Assembly (NCBI GenBank): GCA_036322835.1
Contig: AP027304.1
Coordinates: 1,240,001-1,304,000 of the forward strand
Direction: 5' to 3'
DNA from: Tenuifilaceae bacterium CYCD
Lineage (GTDB): Bacteria; Bacteroidota; Bacteroidia; Bacteroidales; Tenuifilaceae
DNA length: 64,000 nt
The notes beneath the pieces were generated by a model. The model worked only from the letters and a program-made list of their open reading frames with translations. It made no database searches and was not told the origin of the DNA. The position numbers were made by a program, and so were the translations under genes. Below, piece by piece: positions 44,939 through 53,677 of this stretch (position 1 is its first letter; each line of letters opens with the position of its first letter).

Positions 44939-45178
44939 ATGGTACGTCAAAGTATATCATTCACCAAACCAAACGATGAGTGGTTGAAAAATCAGGTGGA
45001 GAACAATGAGTATTCCAGCAAGAGCGAAGTTGTTAACGATTTAATTAGGCAAGCACGTAAACAACAAGCGCAAACAGACTGGATTAAAGCAAAATTAGAG
45101 AAAGCTGAAAACAGTGGATTTACGAATGATAGTAAAGAAGAAATTTTAAGTCAATCAAAATCTTTACTTAATGAGTAA
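44939..45178 (+). CDS. ParD-like (ribbon-helix-helix) antitoxin
   Basis: 79 residues. The N-terminus RQSISFTKPNDEWLKNQVENNEYSSKSEVVNDLIRQA is a ribbon-helix-helix DNA-binding domain of the ParD/CopG type. The C-terminal tail is charged and likely disordered, as expected for the part that wraps the toxin. It overlaps the toxin gene by 8 bp, the normal layout of a type II toxin-antitoxin pair in which the antitoxin represses its own operon. Confidence 0.88.
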   Translation: MVRQSISFTKPNDEWLKNQVENNEYSSKSEVVNDLIRQARKQQAQTDWIKAKLEKAENSGFTNDSKEEILSQSKSLLNE

Positions 45179-45458
45179 ATATAGATTGAGCAATGAAGCT
45201 AAAGAGGATTTGATACGAATTCATCAGTACGGCGTCCGAAAATTCGGAATGTCTCAAGCTGACAAATACTATAGTTCTTTTTTTGAATACTTCAATATCA
45301 TTGCTCAACGACCATTATCATTTGAATCGGTTGATTACATTAAAGCAGGATACCGTAGATGTGTCTGCGGTTCTGATAGTATTTACTACAAAATTAATGG
45401 TGATACTGTTGAGATAATGGCAATTGTAGGAATGCAAGATTTAAAAGGCATTCTTTAA
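45171..45458 (+). CDS. ParE/RelE family toxin
   Basis: 95 residues of the ParE/RelE fold: YRLSNEAKEDLIRIHQYGVRKFGMSQADKYYSSFFEYFNIIAQRP, then GYRRCVCGSDSIYYKINGDTVEIMAIVGMQD. The order of helices and strands fits ParE, which poisons DNA gyrase, rather than the mRNA-cutting RelE, but target choice cannot be made by eye. It overlaps the antitoxin gene by 8 bp. Confidence 0.88.
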   Translation: MSKYRLSNEAKEDLIRIHQYGVRKFGMSQADKYYSSFFEYFNIIAQRPLSFESVDYIKAGYRRCVCGSDSIYYKINGDTVEIMAIVGMQDLKGIL

Positions 45459-45484
45459 ACTAGGTTCGGCCGAGACTGTAAAAA

Positions 45485-45517
45485 ACCCTGACAGAGTTCC
45501 AAACTCTGTCAGGGTTC
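45485..45517. repeat. 33-bp palindrome, right border of the accessory island
   Basis: Perfect 15-bp arms around the loop CCA. Its reverse complement equals the palindrome at 43550-43582 except for two bases, so the two copies are in inverted orientation. It lies between the toxin gene and the convergent helicase gene and can act as a terminator for either. Confidence 0.85.
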
Positions 45518-45568
45518 TTAGTTATAGACCTTTTCGCGTTTGCTAATTGGCCAACGCAAAGCTCATTA

Positions 45569-46774
45569 TTAGTTGATAAAAGTAAAAGCCTTTCCGCTCT
45601 CGCCAGCACGGCCAGTTCTGCCAATGCGGTGAATATAGCTGTCGATATTTTTAGGCTGCTGGTAGTTAATAACGTGCGAAACATTGGAAATATCAAGACC
45701 TCGTGCGGCAACGTCGGTAGCTACAAGTACCTGTATCTTTTTGTTCTTAAACGAGTTTAAGGCGTTAATACGGTAATTCTGCGACTTGTTGCCATGTATC
45801 TCATCGGCTTTGATTCCCGCTACTCTAAGGTCTCTGCAAATTCTGCTAACCCAACGTTTTGTTTCGGCAAACACAAGTACCTTCTCGAACGATTCGTCGC
45901 GAACCATATTGATAAGCACATTCATCTTGTTTTCGCCATTCTTAACCACAACCACATCCTGCTCAATAGAATCGGCGCTTACGTTTCCTGTGTGAACGCG
46001 AATTTCAACCGGATTTTCCAGTAGGTTGTTGATTATATCTTTTTGACTTTTCTCCTCGGTTGCCGAGAAAAGCACAGTTTGCTTACGATTGCTCATGCCA
46101 TCAACAAAGAACTGAATATCACGGGAGAATCCCATGTCCAGCAATCTATCAAACTCATCAAGTACAAGAACCGAGAAGTTTTTAAGATTCAATGCTCTTT
46201 GGCGAACCATATCGGAAATACGTCCGGGTGTTCCAATTATTAGATGGCTAGGACGTCTTAAATTGTTAATATCACGGCCAACATTTGTACCGCCAATAAG
46301 GCTTGTGCAAGAAAGGTTGAGGCCGTTGCCAATACTTTTAAACTCCTCATCAATCTGGAGGGCAAGCTCTCGGGTTGGCGATACAATCAGAACCTGAAAG
46401 TTAGGCTTTTGGTTAATCAGATTATGGATAATTGGCACTAAAAATGCAGCTGTTTTGCCAGTTCCTGTTTGTGCCAAACCCAGTAAGTTTCTACCCTCAA
46501 GAATTGCATTGAGGGTTTTCTCCTGAATCTCGGTTGGGGTTTTAAATCCTTTTTTTAGCAGGTTGCTAACTATTTTAGGATTAACCGGCAACTCCTCAAT
46601 TAGCTGCGTAGGTGTATGCTTAATTACTTCTTGTGCAACTGCTTTTTTTACGAATAGTTTTGGGTCGATCGAGTTTGCTTTGCTCTGTCCATTACCCGAT
46701 GATTTAAATCTTGATGTTCTTTTAGAATCAAAATTACGTTGTCCCCTGTTATTCAGAGGTTTTCTGTTTCTCAT
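45569..46774 (-). CDS. DEAD-box family RNA helicase
   Basis: ATP-dependent RNA helicase. Q-motif region GFKTPTEIQEKTL, motif I AQTGTGKT, Ia PTRELALQ, Ib TPGR, motif II DEFD (in place of DEAD), motif III SAT, and motifs V and VI (VATDVAARGLD, HRIGRTGRAGE) are present. A basic, Gly/Arg-rich N-terminal extension may bind RNA. The chain stops at KAFTFIN, right after motif VI, with no C-terminal extension. The start MRNRKPLNN (46774) is preferred over the longer frame to 46810. Confidence 0.92.
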   Translation of the reverse strand: MRNRKPLNNRGQRNFDSKRTSRFKSSGNGQSKANSIDPKLFVKKAVAQEVIKHTPTQLIEELPVNPKIVSNLLKKGFKTPTEIQEKTLNAILEGRNLLGLAQTGTGKTAAFLVPIIHNLINQKPNFQVLIVSPTRELALQIDEEFKSIGNGLNLSCTSLIGGTNVGRDINNLRRPSHLIIGTPGRISDMVRQRALNLKNFSVLVLDEFDRLLDMGFSRDIQFFVDGMSNRKQTVLFSATEEKSQKDIINNLLENPVEIRVHTGNVSADSIEQDVVVVKNGENKMNVLINMVRDESFEKVLVFAETKRWVSRICRDLRVAGIKADEIHGNKSQNYRINALNSFKNKKIQVLVATDVAARGLDISNVSHVINYQQPKNIDSYIHRIGRTGRAGESGKAFTFIN

Positions 46775-47122
46775 TTGAAATTTGTTAGTTAATGTCGCTG
46801 AAGCAAACATTAACCGCGTATCTGTTCAAAGGGGTAATGTTTCTTTGGCGTAAATATTATTCAGCGTAAACTAGTGAAGTAGAAAGGATGTCGTCTTGAG
46901 AGGTGATTCGAGAGATATACTAACTATACAGATCTAAAATATGCTAAAATCGATGCAAAGGAAGGTATAATAAAATCAATATCCAAATTTACAGTAAATT
47001 ATACGCGTTAAACCTAACTTTAACCAATTTGCTGGTGAGTATTTTACAAACGAGCACCAAGGAAAGTAAACAGTTGAAATATCTAAAATTATCTCTACTT
47101 TTGACTGTTGTAAACTAGCGCT
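46775..47122. other. Intergenic region with AEC transporter promoter
   Basis: About 350 bp. Around 46886-46920 there is a possible remnant of a dispersed repeat (GTCGTCTTGAGAGGTGATTCGAGAG). TTG (47074-47076), 19 nt, then TACTTTTG (47096-47103) is a good Bacteroidota promoter 19 nt before the transporter gene. Nothing else recognised. Confidence 0.5.
47074..47103 (+). promoter_or_regulatory. Promoter of the AEC transporter gene
   Basis: TTG, exactly 19 nt, TACTTTTG: the same spacing as at nadB and dtd. Confidence 0.6.
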
Positions 47123-48073
47123 ATGGGTACAGAGATTATCCTAAACCAACTGCTGACTTTCGGTATTCTAATGTTTATTGGAGCATTGGCATCGTGGTTT
47201 AAGTTTATAACCGATGACGGCAAGGATTTGCTGGCCCGAGTAATTATCGATATCACCCTTCCGTTTCTTATTCTAAGCACCTTCCTTAAGCTCGATAGTA
47301 ACCCTGCATTGCTGTGGAATGGACTAAAGATTTTTGGTTTTGCTTTCTTGAACCTTGGGTTTCTTTACCTTATAGGAACAACCTCATCGCGGTTGCAGCG
47401 CATGAATGTTGGCGATAGCACGGTTCACACTCTGCATACAATGTTTGGGAACATTGTTTTTCTTGGATTCCCGCTTTTCGATGCTTTATTTCCAGGAGGG
47501 GTTGGTGTTTTTTATGCAGCATCGTATCAGTTGGCATCAAACACTATCACCTTCACCTATGGAATTTACCGTTTAAGCTCAGGAACCCAGAAATCGGGTC
47601 TTAAAAGTTTGCTGAATGTAAACACGGGTGCTCTTCTGATTGGCTTTACTATTATGATTTTGGAAATTGCCATTCCAAGGCCCGTTGTCGATGCCCTGAG
47701 TGGACTAGGAAAATGCACAAGTCCACTGTCGATGGTTTACATTGGCGCTTTGCTGGCGGGTATGGGCGTGAAAAGTTCGTTTAAAACTTTGAGTATCTAT
47801 ATTCTCAGTTTTAATAAGCTCATTCTTGCGCCAATAATTCTTGGGTTTGCCTATTTCTGGATAAACAGAATTCTCAATCTGAATTTTTCGCTCGAGGCGT
47901 TTGTTGTATTGGTTATGCAGGTTAGTATGCCAGCCCAAACCATAGTGGTGGTTATGTCCCGACGGTACGGAGGGAACTATAAGTTAGCCGCTGGTAATCT
48001 ATTTATAACAACTTTGCTAAGTATAATTACCCTTCCGTTGATCTGTACTTTTCTGACCTATATCTTCAAATAA
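47123..48073 (+). CDS. AEC (auxin efflux carrier) family transporter
   Basis: 316 residues with about ten membrane helices in the AEC pattern: two five-helix repeats with a conserved N/P-rich crossover (FGNIVFLGFPLFDALF and MQVSMPAQTIVVVMSRRYGG). Bacterial relatives move dicarboxylates such as malate or malonate, or other organic anions. A single gene with its own promoter. Substrate unknown. Confidence 0.85.
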   Translation: MGTEIILNQLLTFGILMFIGALASWFKFITDDGKDLLARVIIDITLPFLILSTFLKLDSNPALLWNGLKIFGFAFLNLGFLYLIGTTSSRLQRMNVGDSTVHTLHTMFGNIVFLGFPLFDALFPGGVGVFYAASYQLASNTITFTYGIYRLSSGTQKSGLKSLLNVNTGALLIGFTIMILEIAIPRPVVDALSGLGKCTSPLSMVYIGALLAGMGVKSSFKTLSIYILSFNKLILAPIILGFAYFWINRILNLNFSLEAFVVLVMQVSMPAQTIVVVMSRRYGGNYKLAAGNLFITTLLSIITLPLICTFLTYIFK

Positions 48074-48126
48074 AAAGTGAGGGAGTCTCCCGCACAGTAT
48101 CAGTTGAAAATTTTAAAAATAGACCC

Positions 48127-48696
48127 CTAATTAGCCATTATCGTAACGACAAGGGAGAATTCGTCGTTGATGGCTTTATCGCCTAAATTATCGAAGAATT
48201 TACCCGATCCGTACTTGATGTTGTACTTTGTTCTATCAACAGTGATTAATGTTTTGTAAGTTTTTCCCTCTTGGGTCACTTCAAACTTAATAGGATATGT
48301 TTGCCCTTTAATTGTCAGATCGGCTTCGGCCATAGCCTTGCCATTCGCAAATTTTGTTGATTTTATATTGCTCAGGAGCGATGTCTTAAAGGCGCTTGTG
48401 CTAAAAAAATCGTCGGAGTTTAGATGATCAACCAACTTCTTATTCCACTCCGCATTTTCAACATCTTCGTTAACAATTGTTTGCATATCAATAACGAAGT
48501 TTCCTGATACTATTTGATTGTCTTTTACAGTAAATTTACCTTCTTTCAGCTTTATGGTTCCATAGTGTTCTCCGGTTACCTTTTTGGCATTCCATTTCAG
48601 GGTGGATTTACTGACATCGACACTAAGTTCCTGCGAGTACACTCCCATACTCAATAAAAATATAGTTGACAGGAAAAAAAATCTTGGTGCATTCAT
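48127..48696 (-). CDS. YceI family periplasmic protein
   Basis: 189 residues with a signal peptide (FFFLSTIFLLSMGVYSQ). A YceI lipocalin-like barrel follows: DVSKSTLKWNAKKVTGEHYGTIKLKEGKF, VDHLNSDDFFSTSAFKTS and KADLTIKG-like AEADLTIKGQTYPIKFEV. YceI proteins bind isoprenoid-type or other amphiphilic molecules. Role here unknown. Confidence 0.9.
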   Translation of the reverse strand: MNAPRFFFLSTIFLLSMGVYSQELSVDVSKSTLKWNAKKVTGEHYGTIKLKEGKFTVKDNQIVSGNFVIDMQTIVNEDVENAEWNKKLVDHLNSDDFFSTSAFKTSLLSNIKSTKFANGKAMAEADLTIKGQTYPIKFEVTQEGKTYKTLITVDRTKYNIKYGSGKFFDNLGDKAINDEFSLVVTIMAN

Positions 48697-48752
48697 AATT
48701 TTTATATGTTTTGTTTATTGAATGATAAACAGATAAATAGCAATTTTTGTTC

Positions 48753-48782
48753 TTGGCAGTAAGCAAATTCGTTTTAGATTTG
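48753..48782 (+). promoter_or_regulatory. Promoter of the dtd operon
   Basis: TTG (48753-48755), 19 nt, TAGATTTG (48775-48782), 40 nt before the dtd start codon. Confidence 0.55.
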
Positions 48783-48822
48783 TATTTTTTAATGATTATC
48801 GTTACAAAATAAGATTTTTACT

Positions 48823-49275
48823 ATGAGAGTTGTAATTCAAAGGGTTAGTAGTTCAAGGGTTGATATTGATGGTGTAACCGTTGCTAGTATTGGTTTAGGG
48901 TTGCTTGTTCTGGCAGGATTCGAGAGTGCTGATACGCAGGATGACCTCGAATGGACTGCTGCAAAGATTGCTAAACTGAGAATTTTTGACGATGGTGAGG
49001 GTGTAATGAACCTATCGGTTACCGATATCAATGGCGATATTTTGGCTGTAAGCCAATTTACGCTACATGCAAAAACCAAAAAGGGCAATCGTCCATCGTA
49101 CATTCAAGCCGCTCCGCCCGATATTGCAATACCGTTGTATGAGAAATTTGTAAAAAAGCTTGAAACTGAGATAAACAAAAAGGTACAGACTGGTAGATTT
49201 GGTGCGAAGATGGATGTTTCGTTGGTAAACGATGGCCCTGTAACAATTTTTATTGATTCTAAAAACCGTGAGTAA
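48823..49275 (+). CDS. dtd: D-aminoacyl-tRNA deacylase
   Basis: 150-residue proofreading enzyme that removes D-amino acids (and glycine) from tRNA. It has MRVVIQRVSSSRVDIDG at the start, the SQFTLHAKTKKGNRPSY motif with the SQxxL signature, and NDGPVTIFIDS with the Gly-cisPro dipeptide. It overlaps the MazG-like gene by one base (TAATG). Confidence 0.95.
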   Translation: MRVVIQRVSSSRVDIDGVTVASIGLGLLVLAGFESADTQDDLEWTAAKIAKLRIFDDGEGVMNLSVTDINGDILAVSQFTLHAKTKKGNRPSYIQAAPPDIAIPLYEKFVKKLETEINKKVQTGRFGAKMDVSLVNDGPVTIFIDSKNRE

Positions 49276-49610
49276 TGGAGGATATAACTTTAAGCCGGGC
49301 TCAACAAATAGTTGATGAATGGATTCAAAAGAATGGAGTCCGCTATTTCAACGAGTTAACAAATATGTCCTTGCTAATGGAAGAGGTTGGCGAGTTGGCC
49401 CGGATTGTTGCTCGAAAGTATGGAGAGCAGTCGTTTAAGGCTGGTGAGAATCCCGATGCGCTATCAGAAGAAATGGCCGATATACTTTTTGTGCTAATTT
49501 GTCTAGCAAATCAAACCGGAATTGACCTTACACAGGCGTTTTTTCTAAATATTGATAAAAAGACCAAGCGAGATATTAACAGGCATCATCAGAATCCTAA
49601 ATTGTTGTAA
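49275..49610 (+). CDS. MazG-like nucleotide pyrophosphohydrolase
   Basis: 111-residue all-alpha NTP pyrophosphatase. The metal site follows the family pattern: LLMEEVGELARIVARKYG (ExxE) and SEEMADILFVLICLANQTGID (ExxD). It probably hydrolyses non-canonical nucleotides to monophosphates. Start codon shared with the dtd stop (TAATG), so translation is coupled. Confidence 0.88.
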   Translation: MEDITLSRAQQIVDEWIQKNGVRYFNELTNMSLLMEEVGELARIVARKYGEQSFKAGENPDALSEEMADILFVLICLANQTGIDLTQAFFLNIDKKTKRDINRHHQNPKLL

Positions 49611-49619
49611 CTTTGAACA

Positions 49620-49752
49620 CTTAATTCGTTGATGGTTGTTCGTTGATGGTTGATGGTGTTTGAGTATTGATAGTGATAGATTGTTCTAACTTGATTTCAA
49701 TTCTCATTTTACTTTCAACTTTCAACATTTAACCTTCAACTTTAAACTTTTC
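49620..49752. repeat. Degenerate short tandem repeats before deoC
   Basis: Two clusters: TTGATGG-type words (TCGTTGATGGTTG repeated, 49626-49663) and TTTCAAC-type words (ACTTTCAACTTTCAACATTT, 49709-49752). This low-complexity pattern fills the gap between the MazG-like gene and deoC. No function inferred. Confidence 0.5.
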
Positions 49753-49756
49753 ACTT

Positions 49757-50656
49757 ATGGAACTATCGTTGGAAGAAAAATTTAACTTGGAGGTTGATCC
49801 AGCTGCAGTAAAGGCTGCTTTGAATAAATTTAAAGATATTGCGAGTGGTCGCAAGGGCGAGGTTGAGACGCTAAAGAAGTGTTTTAGTCTTATCGATCTA
49901 ACCACATTAAACGCAACCGATGGGTACGAAAAAGGGAAACAATTTGCCGATAATGTTAGCAAATTCCCCACCGATTTTCCCGGAATGCCAAATGTTGCTG
50001 CTATTTGCGTTTATCCAACATTAGTTCCTGTTGTTAAGGAAAATTTAACTGCCGAGAATGTTAAGATTGCATCAGTTGCTGCAGGATTTCCGGCATCGCA
50101 AACATTTATCGACATTAAACTCTCGGAATGCGAAATGACAATTGAGCAGGGAGCCGATGAAATTGACGTTGTAATTTCAGTAGGATCGTTCCTTGAGGGA
50201 GATTACTATACCGTTTTCAGCGAACTCCAGCAAATTAAGGAGGTTGCCGAAGATACTCATGTAAAGGTAATTCTAGAAACCGGAGTTTTACCTACGTTGA
50301 ATGATATTAAGTTGGCATCATTCTTGGCGATGGAGGCTGGTGCAGATTTTATTAAGACATCAACCGGGAAACTTGAGCCAGCTGCAACTCCCGAGGCTGT
50401 ATATGTGATGTGTTTAGCCATAAAGGAGTACTATGAAAAAACAGGAAAGAAGATTGGTATCAAACCTGCTGGTGGTGTTTCTAACTCAAGCGATGCCCTT
50501 TTCTTTTACACCATTGTAGAGCAAACTCTTGGGCAGGAGTGGCTTTACCCAGGTTTGTTCCGTTTTGGAACCAGTAAACTCGCCGATATTCTATTATCCG
50601 ATATCTTGGGTAAAGAGGTAAAATACTTTAGCCAGTCTTCAACCGCTAAGTATTAA
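49757..50656 (+). CDS. deoC: Deoxyribose-phosphate aldolase
   Basis: Class I aldolase that splits 2-deoxyribose-5-phosphate into acetaldehyde and glyceraldehyde-3-phosphate. The Schiff-base Lys is in ADFIKTSTGK, the second Lys in IGIKPAGGVS, and the substrate motif EIDVVISVGSFLEGDY matches EIDMVINIG in E. coli. The 299-residue chain has an N-terminal extension of about 40 residues compared with small bacterial DeoC. Confidence 0.95.
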   Translation: MELSLEEKFNLEVDPAAVKAALNKFKDIASGRKGEVETLKKCFSLIDLTTLNATDGYEKGKQFADNVSKFPTDFPGMPNVAAICVYPTLVPVVKENLTAENVKIASVAAGFPASQTFIDIKLSECEMTIEQGADEIDVVISVGSFLEGDYYTVFSELQQIKEVAEDTHVKVILETGVLPTLNDIKLASFLAMEAGADFIKTSTGKLEPAATPEAVYVMCLAIKEYYEKTGKKIGIKPAGGVSNSSDALFFYTIVEQTLGQEWLYPGLFRFGTSKLADILLSDILGKEVKYFSQSSTAKY

Positions 50657-50675
50657 TTTATTTTGAAGACAGAAA

Positions 50676-50704
50676 AAAAAGAGGGTCAAAGCCCTCTTTT
50701 TTAT
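50676..50704 (+). terminator. Terminator after deoC
   Basis: AAAAAGAGGG and CCCTCTTTTT around a 6-nt loop, followed by more T. It lies between convergent genes and may serve both. Confidence 0.85.
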
Positions 50705-50721
50705 TTAAAACATATCACAAC

Positions 50722-51771
50722 TTATTTCTGAGAGCCTCCTTCAATTTCCCATTCAACAACTGCGTGAGCCACTACGTAAATTGGTCCCGATAAATTATTT
50801 ACCGTGTAGGTTGTTTGTCCGCTGTAAATATCACCATACACTAATGGATATTGACCCGGAGCTACGGTTTCCACACCATTTTTCTTTGGAAGTCTGTCTG
50901 ATCCTACATACAAATGGTTTTGTGTCATCATAAATCCACTATACATTGTATAGGTAACAGTAGCAGATCCATTTGCATAGTTAACGGTAAGGGTTCCGGT
51001 CAATGTTCCTTTGTCGGTATCGCATTGTCCTGCAGCAGCCCAAATTTCGAATGAATAGGTTCCTTCAGCCAAAGGTCCATTCGACCATCCCCAGCGGTTG
51101 AATCCCCAATCTAGGAAGCAAGTCGCATAGTTGTCCCCATATGCAAATGCTGTTTCTGATGCATAAACTGGATCAGGATTTGGATCTTCGGTACATTCTT
51201 GTTTGCAATAATTGAAATACATTGCCCAACTGCCACTTGTGATGAACTGTGTTCCTGCTCCCCATGCGGTTTGCTGGTCAACAATTGTAGCTCCATCATA
51301 CTTAGTAACTACCGCGTGTGCTGCAACAATAAAGCATTCTTCAAAGTCGGCAAGGTTGAACTGATAGGTTACTTCGCTTACTGGCGTAGTAAATGTTTCT
51401 CCATACGGGAAATGTCCAATCTGAGGATTTCCTTTCTTGTTTACAGGAACTCCGCTTCTTGGACCAACATACAAGTGAGTTTCGTTAAGTAGGTAACCAT
51501 TAGTTGCGGTGTAGGTTACATAAAGATAATCGGCATCATTACCTACAGTAACTGTTCCAGCATCTATATGCTGACCGGCAGTTAACATTACTACTGTTGG
51601 CGTTCCGCAGTAAGCAATTGGGGCTTGAGCCATTACTTTAAGTGGAGTAATTGCTTCACTTGTGGCTGTTAAGGGTGCCACAACCTGATCATCCTGCTTT
51701 TGGCAGGATAATGTCGCAAAAATAAGCACTGCTAATCCAAGCAGTTTGCTTGTAGTCATTGTTTTATTCAT
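50722..51771 (-). CDS. Lipoprotein with two related beta-rich repeats
   Basis: 349 residues with a lipoprotein signal peptide and lipobox LSC at about residue 21-23. Two related modules are visible. Near residues 80-160 there is VTYTATNGYLLNETHLYVG, then GHFPYGETFTTPVSEVTYQFNL and FIVAAHAVV. Near 270-340 there is VTYTMYSGFMMTQNHLYVG, then GQYPLVYGDIYSGQTTYTV and IYVVAHAVVEW. The proteins with this THLYVG / AHAVV pattern are surface or periplasmic and uncharacterised. No enzyme motif is visible. Confidence 0.7.
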   Translation of the reverse strand: MNKTMTTSKLLGLAVLIFATLSCQKQDDQVVAPLTATSEAITPLKVMAQAPIAYCGTPTVVMLTAGQHIDAGTVTVGNDADYLYVTYTATNGYLLNETHLYVGPRSGVPVNKKGNPQIGHFPYGETFTTPVSEVTYQFNLADFEECFIVAAHAVVTKYDGATIVDQQTAWGAGTQFITSGSWAMYFNYCKQECTEDPNPDPVYASETAFAYGDNYATCFLDWGFNRWGWSNGPLAEGTYSFEIWAAAGQCDTDKGTLTGTLTVNYANGSATVTYTMYSGFMMTQNHLYVGSDRLPKKNGVETVAPGQYPLVYGDIYSGQTTYTVNNLSGPIYVVAHAVVEWEIEGGSQK

Positions 51772-51913
51772 ACTTGTTAGAGTTATATTTTAGTACAAGT
51801 TACGGTAATAAAACAGCATAAGTCAAGGAGTGTTTAAACTACTGTTTAAATTTGTGATGAATAATTATTTTTACCTGACAAGCAAGGGTTTATCAGTGAT
51901 AGTTATATTTTAA

Positions 51914-51947
51914 ATAAAAAAAGAGGTTGACTTTATATCAACCTCTT
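51914..51947 (-). terminator. Terminator after the SSS symporter gene
   Basis: AAGAGGTTGA and TCAACCTCTT form a 10-bp stem with a 7-nt loop. On the minus strand it is followed by TTTTTATT. Confidence 0.85.
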
Positions 51948-51968
51948 CAAATGAGTCTATTATCAGTA

Positions 51969-53567
51969 TTACCACCAAATAGTGTAAAGAACTATTAGGA
52001 TTGCAATAACAATCAGTGATCCAATTTTAAAACCTTTTCCAGTTGCAAAAAGACCTCTTGATATAGTAATAGCTTTAATATGATCCTTATTGCCTTCAAT
52101 AATCGCAAACACCCAAATTATTGCCAAGCAAATTAGGAACACAACTCCCATTCTATCCATAAATGGTAGGCTTGGAAGTAATAGTTTGAAAAGCAGCGAG
52201 AATACGAATGTCCCAATTGCAGCACCCAATGCACCATTTGCTGTGGCCTTTTTGTAGAAGAATCCTGCAAGGAAAATGGCTAATGCGCCAGGGCTTATAA
52301 AACCGGTGAATTCCTGTATGTACTGGAAGGCCTGATCGAGGTTCGAGAGCATTGGTGCAATAAAAACGGCAATAAGTAATGCGATAAAGGCAGCAATACG
52401 TCCAATGTTAACCAGTTTATGTTCCGATGCATCCTTGTTTATATACTCTTTATAGAAATCCATTGTGAATATTGTTGAGACACTATTCATCATTGAGGCC
52501 AGTGAGCTAACAATAGCTGCAACTAAAGCTGCAAAGGCAAGTCCCTTAACACCTGTTGGAACAAAGTTGTGCAGCAACCAAGGATAGGCCTCATCGGATT
52601 TTGCTATATCAGCATTGAGCGCAAAGGCAACTATGCCGGGAATAACAACTATTAATGGAAGTATCAATTTCAGAAATGCAGCAAATACCAATCCGCTTTG
52701 GGCCTCCTTAACACTCTTTGCTGCAAGAGCCCTTTGAATTATATACTGATTACATCCCCAGTAGTATAGATTTGCCACCCACATCCCTCCAATCAAAACG
52801 CTAATTCCAGGTAAATCGATATAGGCATCTTTTTGGCCACCTTTCCCATCCGGAATCAGAAGTTGTCCTTTTTCCAGAATCATATCAAATTTCTCAGGAG
52901 CTTTCTGGAGCAATATTTTGAAACCAGCAATAAACCCTTCGCCTCCACTTAAATAATCCAGGGCAAAGTATGTTGTAACCAAACCTCCACCAACAAGGAA
53001 AACAACTTGAATAACATCGGTCCAAGCAACAGCTTTTAACCCACCGTAGATTGAATATATTGCTGCGAAAAGCGCTAGCCCAAGAATACTATAAATCATA
53101 GGAATTCCCATGATTTTTTCCATGGCAAGTGCGCCTAAGTATATAATTGAGGTTAGGTTGACAAAAACAAAAACCAATAACCAGAATCCGGCCATTACCG
53201 TTTTTACCCGTTTGTCGAAACGAGCCTCAAGGAATTGTGGCATGGTAAAAATCTTTTTCTCCAAGAAAATTGGAAGGAAAAACATAGCCACAATGATAAG
53301 CGTAAGAGCTGCCATCCATTCGTAGGAAGCAATTCCAAGGCCTATGGCAAAACCAGAGCCGGACATCCCTATAAACTGCTCCGCGGATATATTTGAGGCA
53401 ATTAACGATGCTCCAATTGCCCACCAGGGCAATGCGCGTCCAGCAAGGAAGTAGTCACCGGAGTTGGTTTCTGAGTCGCGCTTTCGGAACGAAATCCAAA
53501 GCCCTAATCCAACAATTATTACTGCGTAAGCAGCAAAAATGATGTAGTCGATAGTTGCAAATGACAT
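51969..53567 (-). CDS. Sodium:solute symporter (SSS family, sugar type)
   Basis: 532-residue inner-membrane transporter with about 14 helices. It has the SGLT-like start YFLAGRALPWWAIGASLIASNISAEQFIGMSGSGFA in pieces, IYGGLKAVAWTDVIQ, and GLAFAALVAAIVSSLASMMNSVSTIFTMDFYK, whose Ser/Thr form the Na2 site. Closest in look to the vSGLT/SglT group that takes up sugars or inositol with sodium. A nucleotidyltransferase gene on the same strand lies 110 bp upstream. Confidence 0.9.
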   Translation of the reverse strand: MSFATIDYIIFAAYAVIIVGLGLWISFRKRDSETNSGDYFLAGRALPWWAIGASLIASNISAEQFIGMSGSGFAIGLGIASYEWMAALTLIIVAMFFLPIFLEKKIFTMPQFLEARFDKRVKTVMAGFWLLVFVFVNLTSIIYLGALAMEKIMGIPMIYSILGLALFAAIYSIYGGLKAVAWTDVIQVVFLVGGGLVTTYFALDYLSGGEGFIAGFKILLQKAPEKFDMILEKGQLLIPDGKGGQKDAYIDLPGISVLIGGMWVANLYYWGCNQYIIQRALAAKSVKEAQSGLVFAAFLKLILPLIVVIPGIVAFALNADIAKSDEAYPWLLHNFVPTGVKGLAFAALVAAIVSSLASMMNSVSTIFTMDFYKEYINKDASEHKLVNIGRIAAFIALLIAVFIAPMLSNLDQAFQYIQEFTGFISPGALAIFLAGFFYKKATANGALGAAIGTFVFSLLFKLLLPSLPFMDRMGVVFLICLAIIWVFAIIEGNKDHIKAITISRGLFATGKGFKIGSLIVIAILIVLYTIWW

Positions 53568-53677
53568 GATGTTTGAGTTTAGGTTAAAGTAATTCTAATA
53601 AGGCAAATATAAATTGCTTATAGGAATACATTCAAAAATTTAGGTACATCAAAAACTATACAACCGTAAAAAAGTCA

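Noticed and set aside
46886-46920. Possible dispersed repeat remnant between helicase and AEC transporter genes
   Set aside because: Only partial likeness to the GTCATCCCGAG family and no inverted ends; too weak to list as a repeat.
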